64,000 nt of DNA from a virus. Location of the stretch: the IMG/VR virus record IMGVR_UViG_3300045976_000117, positions 1 to 64,000 of that record; one strand, written 5' to 3'. A program made the position numbers and the translations under genes. The notes beneath the pieces were generated by a model, which was not told the DNA's origin, made no database searches, and saw nothing but the letters and a program-made list of their open reading frames with translations. Below, piece by piece: positions 47,714 through 54,525 of this stretch; position 1 is the stretch's first letter, and each line of letters opens with the position of its first letter.

Positions 47714-48014
47714 ATGAGTACTCGGAAAAGTGTCAAATCGACCCATGCGGGGACTTGTTCGCAGCGTCTGCAAGATCGTACGCAATGGGTCCGAAACACC
47801 GGACAGAAGGCCGGACAGTTTGGGGCTGTAGGGCTGTTTACTTTGACTCTGGCGGGCTGTGGTGGCCATGCATTCCTCGACAACAGCCCGACCTGCGGCT
47901 GGTGGATGGTACGGCGTCACCCATGTCAACGTGGACGGCAAAATGGTTCCGTGCGTGACTTGGAAAAATGGCCACGCGGGCGGAATCAGTTGTGATTTTG
48001 CGGGGTCGAAGTGA
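47714..48014 (+). pseudogene. Lipoprotein-type gene split by a frameshift
   Basis: ATG 47714 opens a frame with basic N terminus and GLFTLTLAGCGG (lipobox), but after about 47885 its product looks random and ends at 47995. In another frame, ARPAAGGWYGVTHVNVDGKM and VPCVTWKNGHAGGISCDFAG reads coherently to TGA 48012-48014, which overlaps the next GTG. Alternatively a separate 48-residue gene starts at ATG 47868. Confidence 0.5.
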
Positions 48015-48229
48015 CTATTCATTGTGATCCTGGCTATCACCCGGATGATTTTACCTATCGTTTTCACGTTATCCACTATTGCTCACCCGATGTGCCAGGC
48101 AATGGACTTCCGTGGGACGCACCCACCGCGTGGTCGGCCATCGGCACGGGCGCCTTCTTCCTAGTGATTCTTCTCTGTCTTGCTTACCTCATAATTTTCG
48201 ATAACAAAGATCGGGGGCAACAAGAATAA
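48011..48229 (+). CDS. Single-helix membrane protein
   Basis: 72 residues; extracellular-type start with Cys (TIHCDPGYHPDD, HYCSPDVPGNG), membrane helix about 44-65, short charged tail. GTG overlaps the preceding TGA (GTGA). Confidence 0.6.
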   Translation: MTIHCDPGYHPDDFTYRFHVIHYCSPDVPGNGLPWDAPTAWSAIGTGAFFLVILLCLAYLIIFDNKDRGQQE

Positions 48230-48411
48230 TGGCTATGCATCCAGCGATTGACGCACTCAAACAAGAACTGGAAAAACGACACAAAAATGCTGACCAGTAT
48301 CAAGATAGTGGACTATACGCCGCGGCATATAACGAACGTCGCGAGGCTAACGGTATTGAGCGAGCTATCGCCATCATAGAGCCTTGGCTTGGAGGTGAAC
48401 GCGGATTATAA
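48229..48411 (+). CDS. Small helical protein
   Basis: 60 residues, IDALKQELEKRHKNADQYQD, Tyr/Ala-rich middle. ATG shares a base with the preceding TAA (TAATG). Coupled operon member of unknown role. Confidence 0.6.
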   Translation: MAMHPAIDALKQELEKRHKNADQYQDSGLYAAAYNERREANGIERAIAIIEPWLGGERGL

Positions 48412-48685
48412 GTGAGCGCGGACTGCGTGACTTGGACTGGATCGTTGCCCAGATCCAATACGACTTTGAAGAAGACAACGATGACGTTAACGGCAATTGG
48501 CGAATAGTGCGGGGCCTGGAGATAATATCTATATTCTTTTTGAGCCATACGATGATGGCTCTGCGGAGTTTGTCTATCCACCTAAAGCCACTCATTATCG
48601 CCTTACGCCCATTGTTGTAGAAGAGGGCGATAACGCAGTGCAGAAATTTGAGGAATGGACTAAAGGTCTACAGGAGGAGGAATGA
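48408..48685 (+). pseudogene. Small gene with lost start and frameshift
   Basis: The frame SERGLRDLDWIVAQIQYDFE, DDVNGNWRIV is preceded by ATA (48408-48410) where ATG would be expected after the overlapping stop, and breaks near 48505. The -1 frame then continues NIYILFEPYDDGSAEFVY to TGA 48683-48685. TTG 48432 could serve as a start. Two lesions suggest decay, or a programmed shift plus a rare start. Confidence 0.5.
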
Positions 48686-48810
48686 GTTTATTATGGCAGA
48701 TATTACTGCCAGTGATATTACTGCTGATCGCGATTCTAGGGATACTGATCTGGGCCTGGATCGCAGCACCCCGCGAGGAGCCGTGGGTACAGGACGAGGA
48801 AGAAGAGTGA
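48682..48810 (+). CDS. Single-helix membrane micropeptide
   Basis: 42 residues, hydrophobic LLPVILLLIAILGILIWAW followed by a short acidic tail (DEEEE). AGGAGGAGG just before the ATG. The +2 frame over the same bases was rejected as a shadow. Confidence 0.65.
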   Translation: MSLLWQILLPVILLLIAILGILIWAWIAAPREEPWVQDEEEE

Positions 48811-48977
48811 TTCTCGCCTGGATTTTTCTTCAGCTGGCCGAGATCGCGACACTGGTTGCTGTTGTTATGGAAATGTGGGGTTTCTTTTTCGGACCGAATG
48901 AGTGGGTATATCCCGCCGGGATTTCAGCACTCGTTTTGCTCGTCATTATCTGGTTCGTCCCGTGGAATATTGACTGA
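48807..48977 (+). CDS. Two-helix membrane protein
   Basis: 56 residues from GTG 48807, which overlaps the preceding TGA (GTGA). Helices about 2-24 and 33-51. A longer frame to 48693 duplicates the previous gene and is unlikely. Confidence 0.6.
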   Translation: MILAWIFLQLAEIATLVAVVMEMWGFFFGPNEWVYPAGISALVLLVIIWFVPWNID

Positions 48978-49004
48978 GACTCGGTGGGATGAGGAGACGT
49001 AATT

Positions 49005-49103
49005 ATGAGTGACGTTGTGTTCGTTGGGGCTATGCAAAGCATTTTTATTGGAGCTCTTGTGACACTGGGCATAGTTGTAATTGTCGAGATTTTAAGGAGG
49101 TGA
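49005..49103 (+). CDS. Single-helix membrane micropeptide
   Basis: 32 residues, GALVTLGIVVIVEILRR at the end. GAGGAG precedes ATG 49005. Its last codons are the AAGGAGG Shine-Dalgarno of the next gene. Confidence 0.6.
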   Translation: MSDVVFVGAMQSIFIGALVTLGIVVIVEILRR

Positions 49104-49114
49104 AGTAACTAATC

Positions 49115-50125
49115 ATGATGGGCCACGGACACACCTCGTTTAACCTGGTTAACGGCCTGGCATTGGGTGATGCACTTGCCCTGCCTCCGTTAGTCACTCT
49201 CACCATGGGCGTGTGTCTTGCTGGCGCCGGAACACTGCCAGACATTGACTGCCATGGATCGACAGCCAGCACAGCGTTCGGACCTTTCTCCGATGCTGTT
49301 CACCATGCGTCGAAGCATTTACATCACATGGTTGCTGCGTCCCTGTACTCCGAACATGATTTCGAGAATGGGCACAGTGAGCACCGCGGGTTGACGCACT
49401 GGTGGCCGTTCTGGATTGTCTGCGGGGGCGGGGTAGAGATTGGCTGCCTCACCGTTGGGCGATGGTTCGTTATGGGAGTCATTGCCATACTCTTCGCGCT
49501 GGCCGCGCGGGGACTTTCTATTCCGGACGTGCCAACTGAGCGACAAGATCGGTTTCTTGACTCACTCAAACATGAATTTGCGATGCGCTGGGCTTACCGA
49601 CTTCTACTCCTGTGCCCGTTCACGTGGTGCATGCGACTTTTGAACAAACGGGTACGTCGCACTCGCCGTTACACCTTGTTCAGTATCTTCAGTCATGACT
49701 TCGGTTTCCGATTCGGAATCGGTAAAGTAGTCACCCTGGGAGTCTCGGTACTGATTTCATATGCTCTTGTGACTCAGGGAGTGGCGTCCACCATTGGCCC
49801 CTGGCTTGGCCTTATTGTCTTCGCGGGTATGCTCCTTCACTGGCTAGGTGACTCACCTACGCACATGGGCGTGCCCGGTTTTCTGCTTCACCACAAGTGG
49901 AAGCTGCCGTTTTGGGCCAGCTTCTACGCGGGCGGTCCTTTCGAGGTTGCGGTGATCTGGTTCTGCCTTGGATGGCTCAACCTTCTTCTGATTCCTGGTC
50001 TTGCGCCACGGTGGCTCGAGATGGATGTCATCACCTGGGGCGGTTTGTTCTTAGGACTAATAATTTTGTTGGCCATCATTGTGGAAGGCACACAACGAAC
50101 GAAACAGAGGAGGTATGCAACATGA
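49115..50125 (+). CDS. YdjM-like membrane metal-dependent hydrolase
   Basis: 336 residues. MGHGHTSFNLVNG, LPDIDCHGSTAS (about 42-53), HRGLTHWWPFW (about 92-102) and later HWLGDSPTHMGV (about 243-254) give the His/Asp metal-ligand pattern of YdjM/DUF457 proteins; several membrane helices lie between. In this family the substrate is unknown (a LexA-regulated envelope hydrolase in bacteria). Confidence 0.75.
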   Translation: MMGHGHTSFNLVNGLALGDALALPPLVTLTMGVCLAGAGTLPDIDCHGSTASTAFGPFSDAVHHASKHLHHMVAASLYSEHDFENGHSEHRGLTHWWPFWIVCGGGVEIGCLTVGRWFVMGVIAILFALAARGLSIPDVPTERQDRFLDSLKHEFAMRWAYRLLLLCPFTWCMRLLNKRVRRTRRYTLFSIFSHDFGFRFGIGKVVTLGVSVLISYALVTQGVASTIGPWLGLIVFAGMLLHWLGDSPTHMGVPGFLLHHKWKLPFWASFYAGGPFEVAVIWFCLGWLNLLLIPGLAPRWLEMDVITWGGLFLGLIILLAIIVEGTQRTKQRRYAT

Positions 50126-50499
50126 GGATTAAGAAGCAAAAGAATAAAGCCAGAATCGCGTTTCCGGCTTACGGGAATGCGTGGTTTGTTGTTAGTACTA
50201 TCAATGGTGCGTGTTATTTATCGGACGTTCATGGCATAGAAAGTAATGAATGGACAGAGCTTTATGTAGCAGAACTACCAAATCCTGACGGTTACTGGAG
50301 ATATTCCACGAGTGAGATATTGCCAGTATGGGATCTTGGCGATGGACTAGAACTAACAATCAGTGATGACTTAGAAGGTCTGACTCTGAGTGGTGCAGGT
50401 ACTCGATATGATTTAGATGATCTCGAAAAAGAGGCTCTCATGACACTCGCCGCGGTAGCAGCTTTGCGGAAAATACTCAAGGAGCGTGATAGTCAGTGA
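50122..50499 (+). CDS. Hypothetical protein
   Basis: 125 residues; basic start (MRIKKQKNKARIAF), sheet-rich middle, helical end (LEKEALMTLAAVAALRKIL). AGGAGG precedes; ATG overlaps the previous TGA (ATGA). No family recognised. Confidence 0.6.
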   Translation: MRIKKQKNKARIAFPAYGNAWFVVSTINGACYLSDVHGIESNEWTELYVAELPNPDGYWRYSTSEILPVWDLGDGLELTISDDLEGLTLSGAGTRYDLDDLEKEALMTLAAVAALRKILKERDSQ

Positions 50500-50945
50500 C
50501 TCAAGCTGTTCAGCCTTACCAGGAGCCTCCTCGAGAGCTCCCGCATCCTCCTACGGAATTTAATCTAGGAGGGCATCGTTACGTACTCATTCCTACGGAG
50601 CAATCACCTCTTCCTGTCCCTCAGCATCAGGGTCCAGTCATTAATGGGATTCCTCATGTGCCAGGACCTCATGGCTACCAGCCGTATCGAGCTCCTTACC
50701 ATGCCCACCCGGCCAATCCTCCCTGGTTGCGAAACCACTATACCCGCGGGACGGGGATTTTGATCGGAGCAGCCTGCATCGGAGTTGTTCTTTTCATCGT
50801 AACGGCTGCACTCTTTACTTTGGTGACATGGGCCCTGGCCAACCTCATGGCCATTGCAGTGACGGTAGTGATCGTCTTTTTCGGCGGCTTAATCCTTTTA
50901 GGCAAGCTCGCATCCGTGCGGCACGGACACCCGATAAGGAGGTGA
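50496..50945 (+). CDS. Proline-rich membrane protein
   Basis: 149 residues: Pro/His-rich N-terminal 80, two hydrophobic helices (about 88-110 and 115-135), basic end. GTG overlaps the preceding TGA. The layout resembles small integral proteins of actinobacterial mobile elements. Confidence 0.6.
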   Translation: MTQAVQPYQEPPRELPHPPTEFNLGGHRYVLIPTEQSPLPVPQHQGPVINGIPHVPGPHGYQPYRAPYHAHPANPPWLRNHYTRGTGILIGAACIGVVLFIVTAALFTLVTWALANLMAIAVTVVIVFFGGLILLGKLASVRHGHPIRR

Positions 50946-50951
50946 TAATTA

Positions 50952-51410
50952 ATGGGATGGCTATGGCCCACAGCTACTGAAGAGGAAGAAGACGAAGAGC
51001 TCACCTATACCCGCGGATTGGTCGCTGTTCATGAGTCGGGACACGCAGTGGCGTGCGACGCCTACGGCATTCCTTATTCAGAGATCCACGTCTCCGTGAG
51101 TCGTACCTACTGGACTGGCCAGCTTGAGTACACGGGTTACGTTCACACAGCAGACAACTATCATGGTCAGGAAATGCAGTACGCGGCCATGTGTTTGGCA
51201 GGTAGAGAGGCCGAAGCTCTATGGCTGATGGATAAATACGGCTGGCGCAAGGGAAAAGCCCGTTCTTTTGCAGAGGACCACGCGGGTACTGATATGCGTA
51301 ATGCTCAGTTCCTTGTGGGTCGAGGTGGAATGTATCAGGCTGAAAAACAAGCTCGACGTTTAGTCGAGTCTCATTGGTCAAGAATTACCCGGTTAGCGGG
51401 ACAACTCTAA
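50952..51410 (+). CDS. M41 (FtsH)-like metalloprotease domain without AAA part
   Basis: 152 residues. HESGH at 27-31 fits the HExxH zinc motif (VAVHESGHAVACDAYG), with GYVHTAD and CLAGREAEAL downstream and an Asp in HAGTDMRNAQ as third-ligand candidate, all as in FtsH peptidase domains. No ATPase domain here, so it may act alone or borrow a host or phage unfoldase. AAGGAGG precedes the ATG. Confidence 0.75.
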   Translation: MGWLWPTATEEEEDEELTYTRGLVAVHESGHAVACDAYGIPYSEIHVSVSRTYWTGQLEYTGYVHTADNYHGQEMQYAAMCLAGREAEALWLMDKYGWRKGKARSFAEDHAGTDMRNAQFLVGRGGMYQAEKQARRLVESHWSRITRLAGQL

Positions 51411-51428
51411 AAGAGAGGAATTAGTACA

Positions 51429-51689
51429 GTGGCACGTCGAGATGAATCACCTTGTGAGAACAACTGCGGTCATGCAAAGTCCGACCATCATTGTCGATAC
51501 AAAGACATCAACACAAGCAGGGAAGTATGGAAGTGCCAGTATTGCTCTTGTAAGGTATATCCTCAACAAATGGCCAATGGTGATCCTAATTTCATCTATG
51601 TTGAAGGTGTTGGCTGGGATTACGCATCAAACGCCCATAAATACAATAAATCAGCTAGTAGTGGCCGTCGATTTTTTGGACTATTCTAG
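51429..51689 (+). CDS. Zinc-finger protein
   Basis: 86 residues with CENNCGHAKSDHHC and CQYCSCKVYP, eight possible ligands in 35 residues. GAGAGGAA precedes the GTG start. The Cys/His layout recalls small phage zinc fingers; no DNA-binding helix obvious. Confidence 0.65.
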   Translation: MARRDESPCENNCGHAKSDHHCRYKDINTSREVWKCQYCSCKVYPQQMANGDPNFIYVEGVGWDYASNAHKYNKSASSGRRFFGLF

Positions 51690-51740
51690 AAGGCACATTG
51701 GTAGGTCTAATCATTTGGAGTCATGAAAAAGGGACTTTTG

Positions 51741-51926
51741 ATGAAATTAGGATTATTAACCGGCGATAGCAGAGAGGGTACGAGTGAACAAGCCCCTCGG
51801 CACTACCACCACGCACCATCCCGCGGGGACTTCACTTACTGTGGCATGAGTCTGGTTGGTGCAGTGCCTAGTGGCCCTCCGGCTCGTGGCGTGACAGAGT
51901 GCCCTATCTGCGCTGCCAGGAGGTGA
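51741..51926 (+). CDS. Small zinc-binding protein
   Basis: 61 residues with HYHHAPSRGDFTYCG and CPICAARR. ATG 51741 has AAGGGA upstream; ATG 51723 is a poorer start only 2 nt after GGAG. C-terminal Cys pair with upstream Cys/His suggests zinc. Confidence 0.55.
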   Translation: MKLGLLTGDSREGTSEQAPRHYHHAPSRGDFTYCGMSLVGAVPSGPPARGVTECPICAARR

Positions 51927-51931
51927 GTTAG

Positions 51932-52147
51932 ATGAGGCTGTTTGATCCTGATGATGGAGTCTTGCCAGCACTTGAGCCGGATGCTCGTAAGGTAGCCATT
52001 GCAGAGCTACAAGCCTTGGCCAATACCTTTCATCGCTCCGCGGTGGCTTCTGGAAGCCTCTCAATCAGAGTGACCTACACGTCCTGTGCTGAGTATGTGG
52101 AAGGCCGGATTAGGGCACTTCAGCGAGGCGACCAGTTCCACGTCTAG
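51932..52147 (+). CDS. Small helical protein
   Basis: 71 residues; DARKVAIAELQALANTFHRSA then a sheet and AEYVEGRIRALQRGDQ. AGGAGG precedes ATG 51932. Typical of small phage 'helix bundle' genes; role unknown. Last gene before the promoter at 52169. Confidence 0.6.
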   Translation: MRLFDPDDGVLPALEPDARKVAIAELQALANTFHRSAVASGSLSIRVTYTSCAEYVEGRIRALQRGDQFHV

Positions 52148-52168
52148 TGTCACCCGTTCAGGGTATTG

Positions 52169-52207
52169 CTGTCTAGCTGGACAGGTGGGTACTGTCTAGC
52201 TAGACAG
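52169..52207 (+). promoter_or_regulatory. Promoter with two tandem 16-bp palindromes
   Basis: CTGTCTAGCTGGACAG (52169-52184) and CTGTCTAGCTAGACAG (52192-52207), centres 23 bp apart. TGGACA (52178-52183), 17 bp, TAGACA (52201-52206) could be the -35/-10, each inside one palindrome. Same family as 42801 and 47641. Precedes gene 52236. Confidence 0.75.
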
Positions 52208-52235
52208 CTTGAAACGAAAGAACAAGGGGCCAGCA

Positions 52236-52427
52236 ATGAACGCAACGCAAATGACAAAGATGATCGGCCAGACAGGTAATATCTTCGGTTCTGGTGACAT
52301 GCGTATTTCTGTTCGCATTATTGATGTCAAGGTGTCTTATGGCAGCGTTCGTTATCAGGTCAAGCCTGTAGCCGGTTGTGGTACGGCATGGATTGACGCT
52401 GACTCAATTAAGCTCTACGAGGACTGA
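52236..52427 (+). CDS. Small hypothetical protein
   Basis: 63 residues, small sheet protein (IFGSGDMRISVRIIDVKVSYG). AAGGGG precedes ATG 52236. First gene under the operator-controlled promoter. Confidence 0.6.
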   Translation: MNATQMTKMIGQTGNIFGSGDMRISVRIIDVKVSYGSVRYQVKPVAGCGTAWIDADSIKLYED

Positions 52428-52432
52428 TACCA

Positions 52433-52858
52433 ATGACCACGACAGTTGAGCGCAGCGCTTTTCGAATCTGGCGCCTATTCCGAACTGATGGTGAAGTGTC
52501 AGGGGTAACAATTGAGTTTACTATCTCCGCGAGGACAGAGCAGCAAGCCCGTGAATTGGCTTGCGACACTGTTAAGCCCGAAGACAGTAGGACGTGGCTT
52601 GATCGGCGTACTTCTCGAGCTATCGAACTAGGTAAGGCTGATAGTAAATTTCAGGAGTTGCAGGTCATTTCACAATACGCGGTACCAACAATGAAAATAT
52701 CTTTCGAATGGTCGGTTAGGCCTCCTCAGTATGATGTCGATGCCTGGCCCGCATGGATAGGTCCCGAAGCTGAAGCACGGCGCATTTTGGAAGATGGCTG
52801 GACTTTACATAAGCGGCCTCGTTTCTCCATGTACGGGAAGTGGGAAGAAGTGAAATGA
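52433..52858 (+). CDS. Hypothetical protein
   Basis: 141 residues; opening sheet (FRIWRLFRTDGEVSGVTIEF), helix TEQQARELACDTVKP, Trp-rich C terminus with DAWPAWIGPEAEARRILEDGW. No known motif. Coupled with the next gene (ATG 52855 in its last codons). Confidence 0.6.
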   Translation: MTTTVERSAFRIWRLFRTDGEVSGVTIEFTISARTEQQARELACDTVKPEDSRTWLDRRTSRAIELGKADSKFQELQVISQYAVPTMKISFEWSVRPPQYDVDAWPAWIGPEAEARRILEDGWTLHKRPRFSMYGKWEEVK

Positions 52859-53034
52859 TCGAATTAATAGCAGAAGCGTCAGGTCCTACGATAACTATTC
52901 TCGGTGTATTAGGGTCTATAGCTTTTATCATGGGCCAGCCTGAATACGGAGTGAGTCTTCTAATCTTCGCCGGGGTGCTGATTGTAGTAGCTTTATTATC
53001 TATTTGGGTCTTAAAACGACGTGGTGAGTGGTAA
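52855..53034 (+). CDS. Two-helix membrane protein
   Basis: 59 residues, helices about 11-27 and 34-52, basic end (LKRRGEW). ATG overlaps the preceding stop (ATGA). Confidence 0.65.
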   Translation: MIELIAEASGPTITILGVLGSIAFIMGQPEYGVSLLIFAGVLIVVALLSIWVLKRRGEW

Positions 53035-53090
53035 TTCGCAAAATTAAATAATCTGATTTACCTCGCACCGGGTATAGGTGTTAAGTGGAG

Positions 53091-53132
53091 AGGAGGTGAG
53101 AACAATGCCACCGCGGTAGGGAAAGCCTACCG
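53091..53132 (+). promoter_or_regulatory. Perfect Shine-Dalgarno with four-codon leader and hairpin
   Basis: AGGAGGTGA (53091-53099) is the full complement of the 16S anti-Shine-Dalgarno. Five nt later ATG-CCA-CCG-CGG-TAG (53105-53119) would encode Met-Pro-Pro-Arg. Then CGGTAGG-GAAAG-CCTACCG (53114-53132) forms a hairpin that overlaps the stop and ends 3 nt before the tRNA. Confidence 0.5.
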
Positions 53133-53135
53133 GGA

Positions 53136-53209
53136 TGCGGGATAGCTCAGTCAGGTAGAGCGCCGGTTTCATACTCCGGTGGTCGGGAGTTCAAATCTCC
53201 CTCCCGCAA
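53136..53209 (+). tRNA. tRNA-Met/Ile2 (anticodon CAT)
   Basis: Canonical cloverleaf: acceptor TGCGGGA/TCCCGCA, D arm GCTC/GAGC, anticodon arm 53163-53179 with CAT at 53170-53172 and a T-T mismatch at the loop-closing pair, 5-nt variable loop, T arm GGGAG-TTCAAAT-CTCCC, discriminator A; CCA not encoded. U1-A72 makes an initiator unlikely. It could be elongator Met or a lysidine-modified Ile tRNA. Confidence 0.9.
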
Positions 53210-53251
53210 CGTGAGAAAGGAGAAAGATGTGAAAGGAAAGGGGAAGGGTAA

Positions 53252-53449
53252 ATGAATCCTACTGGATGGTGCTGCACAGCATGGTCTCACTGCACCTGCG
53301 GCAACCTCGATGCTCACACACCCGATGACCCCGGCCCAACGACTGACTATGACTTTTCCTCCAGTCATCCCTCACTGTGCCGGTTCTATCGGTCCGGGCT
53401 GGTTGACAGAACACGAAACCGTCCGAATGAATCTCATCACTATTGTTGA
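53252..53449 (+). CDS. Small Cys-rich protein, uncertain
   Basis: 65 residues from ATG 53252 with AGGGGAAGGG upstream; the first 35 (TGWCCTAWSHCTCGNLDAH) look like a zinc motif, the rest overlaps gene 53349 in another frame and looks random. Could be the 5' part of a gene with a frameshift near 53350. Confidence 0.4.
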   Translation: MNPTGWCCTAWSHCTCGNLDAHTPDDPGPTTDYDFSSSHPSLCRFYRSGLVDRTRNRPNESHHYC

Positions 53450-53636
53450 TGCCAGTATTGTTCAAGAAAACATTGATTGGGGCATGCTGGCCAATGACAT
53501 TGGCGAGGCCATCGAAAAGACGAGTGTCGAACAGCATGGACTGACTTTTGAAGATCGGGCCATTGTTCGTGTACTTCCTCAGTTCATAGCCGCAGTGACT
53601 GCGGCACAGAAAGAATTAATAGAAAGTGGAGAATGA
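53349..53636 (+). CDS. Small helical protein
   Basis: 95 residues from ATG 53349 or 56 fewer bases of start at 53427 (MNLITIVDASIVQENIDWG). Helices in NDIGEAIEKTSVEQHGL and VLPQFIAAVTAAQKEL. No clear Shine-Dalgarno for either start. Coupled to the next gene. Confidence 0.5.
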   Translation: MTFPPVIPHCAGSIGPGWLTEHETVRMNLITIVDASIVQENIDWGMLANDIGEAIEKTSVEQHGLTFEDRAIVRVLPQFIAAVTAAQKELIESGE

Positions 53637-53863
53637 TGGTACAGATCGGAATCGAAACCGGGCCGGAACCTTTCGAGCCTAATGAAGAGCATATAGCACA
53701 CTATGAGGACTATCGTAAATCAGCGCGTAAGGCTGGAAATTTTGGCAATTATGACGCCGCGGTGGCTACGGCACTTCTTGCGTTAGCTGCTCAAGTCGCT
53801 CGGCTCGCGGACGTAGCAGAGTATCAAACTAAGATCAATGCAAAACACAGGTATGAGGGATAA
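53633..53863 (+). CDS. Small helical protein
   Basis: 76 residues; EEHIAHYEDYRKSARKAGN and AVATALLALAAQVARLADVA helices. ATG overlaps the preceding TGA. Unknown role. Confidence 0.6.
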   Translation: MMVQIGIETGPEPFEPNEEHIAHYEDYRKSARKAGNFGNYDAAVATALLALAAQVARLADVAEYQTKINAKHRYEG

Positions 53864-53866
53864 AAT

Positions 53867-54331
53867 ATGACACATCGATTCTTTGAGCCATCACCTCATG
53901 ACGTAAACATGGGCAAAGTACGGTCTTCTCATGATGTCAGGATTATAAATTTCAGAGATGAGTCAACCTGCAATCAGTGGCATGGCGGAACGATTATTTA
54001 TGTTGATGATTCTGCTTATGTACGTAACTTCGTCACTGATACTATTGCATGTTGGCCCGACACTAGCATCCCGATCGATCAGCTCATTATTGACGTGCAA
54101 ACTGATAACGGGGTAGGCAGACTCTTCTTTCGGCACGAAAGCATGCTTGACGAGTATGGTCAGCCTAAGCTAGGTACCAAGTATCGGGCACTTGTCGAGG
54201 CTCTTGAGTCAGCAGATCATGCCGGTCGGTTACCTATGGTGGGAGCGCAGCTGTGGGTGCGTTGGACAAACATCACCCCTAACGGTCGGAAACTCTGGGA
54301 AGTGAGATATGAAGATGGGGTCTGTAAATGA
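53867..54331 (+). CDS. Hypothetical protein
   Basis: 154 residues, mixed alpha/beta (TIIYVDDSAYVRNFVTDTIA, WVRWTNITPNGRKLWEV). No motif recognised. Start 3 nt after the preceding stop, next ATG in its last codons (ATGA). Confidence 0.6.
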   Translation: MTHRFFEPSPHDVNMGKVRSSHDVRIINFRDESTCNQWHGGTIIYVDDSAYVRNFVTDTIACWPDTSIPIDQLIIDVQTDNGVGRLFFRHESMLDEYGQPKLGTKYRALVEALESADHAGRLPMVGAQLWVRWTNITPNGRKLWEVRYEDGVCK

Positions 54332-54525
54332 TCCAAACTGGAATCTGGACCGGCCAAAAATGGGCGGCTCGACTTGGGCATGGACCCTCCGTGCGAGTCA
54401 AATACTTCAAATTCGATAGAGGTGAAGTTGTCTTCGAATACATCAGCACTTGCATCAAATATCCTCAAGACGTTATGGATCTGACAAGTTTTACTCAACG
54501 ATTTGAACTGGTGAGCAATGGATGA
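54328..54525 (+). CDS. Small beta-barrel-like protein
   Basis: 65 residues: GQKWAARLGHGPSVRVKYF, VVFEYIST, MDLTSFTQRFELV. The strand order (Trp, Val-x-Val, Phe-Glu-Tyr, Leu-x-x-Phe) resembles the three paralogues at 539-1123, so these may be one small fold family. Confidence 0.6.
   Translation: MIQTGIWTGQKWAARLGHGPSVRVKYFKFDRGEVVFEYISTCIKYPQDVMDLTSFTQRFELVSNG

Larger units (their letters stand above)
47231..47726. repeat. Dyad- and GAGTACTC-rich locus after the translocase gene
   Basis: 47231-47299 holds GGGTCAAC/GTTGACCC (47234-47241, 47276-47283), AGGGGGT/ACCCCCT (47231-47237, 47293-47299), two TGTTGCG direct repeats and the palindrome TGTTGCGCAACA (47253-47264). 47342-47723 holds GAGTACTC at 47386, 47439, 47516 and 47716, GGGTACTC at 47374, GAGTACCC at 47403 and 47619, GGGTACTT at 47670. 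GGGTACTCAC and GTGAGTACCC (47374-47410) form a 10-bp inverted repeat. Only one other GAGTACTC was noticed in the window (28013). Confidence 0.7.

Noticed and set aside
48648-48806. Longer N terminus of membrane protein 48807
   Set aside because: It overlaps a clear 42-residue membrane peptide gene with a strong ribosome site, and GTG 48807 shows normal GTGA coupling.
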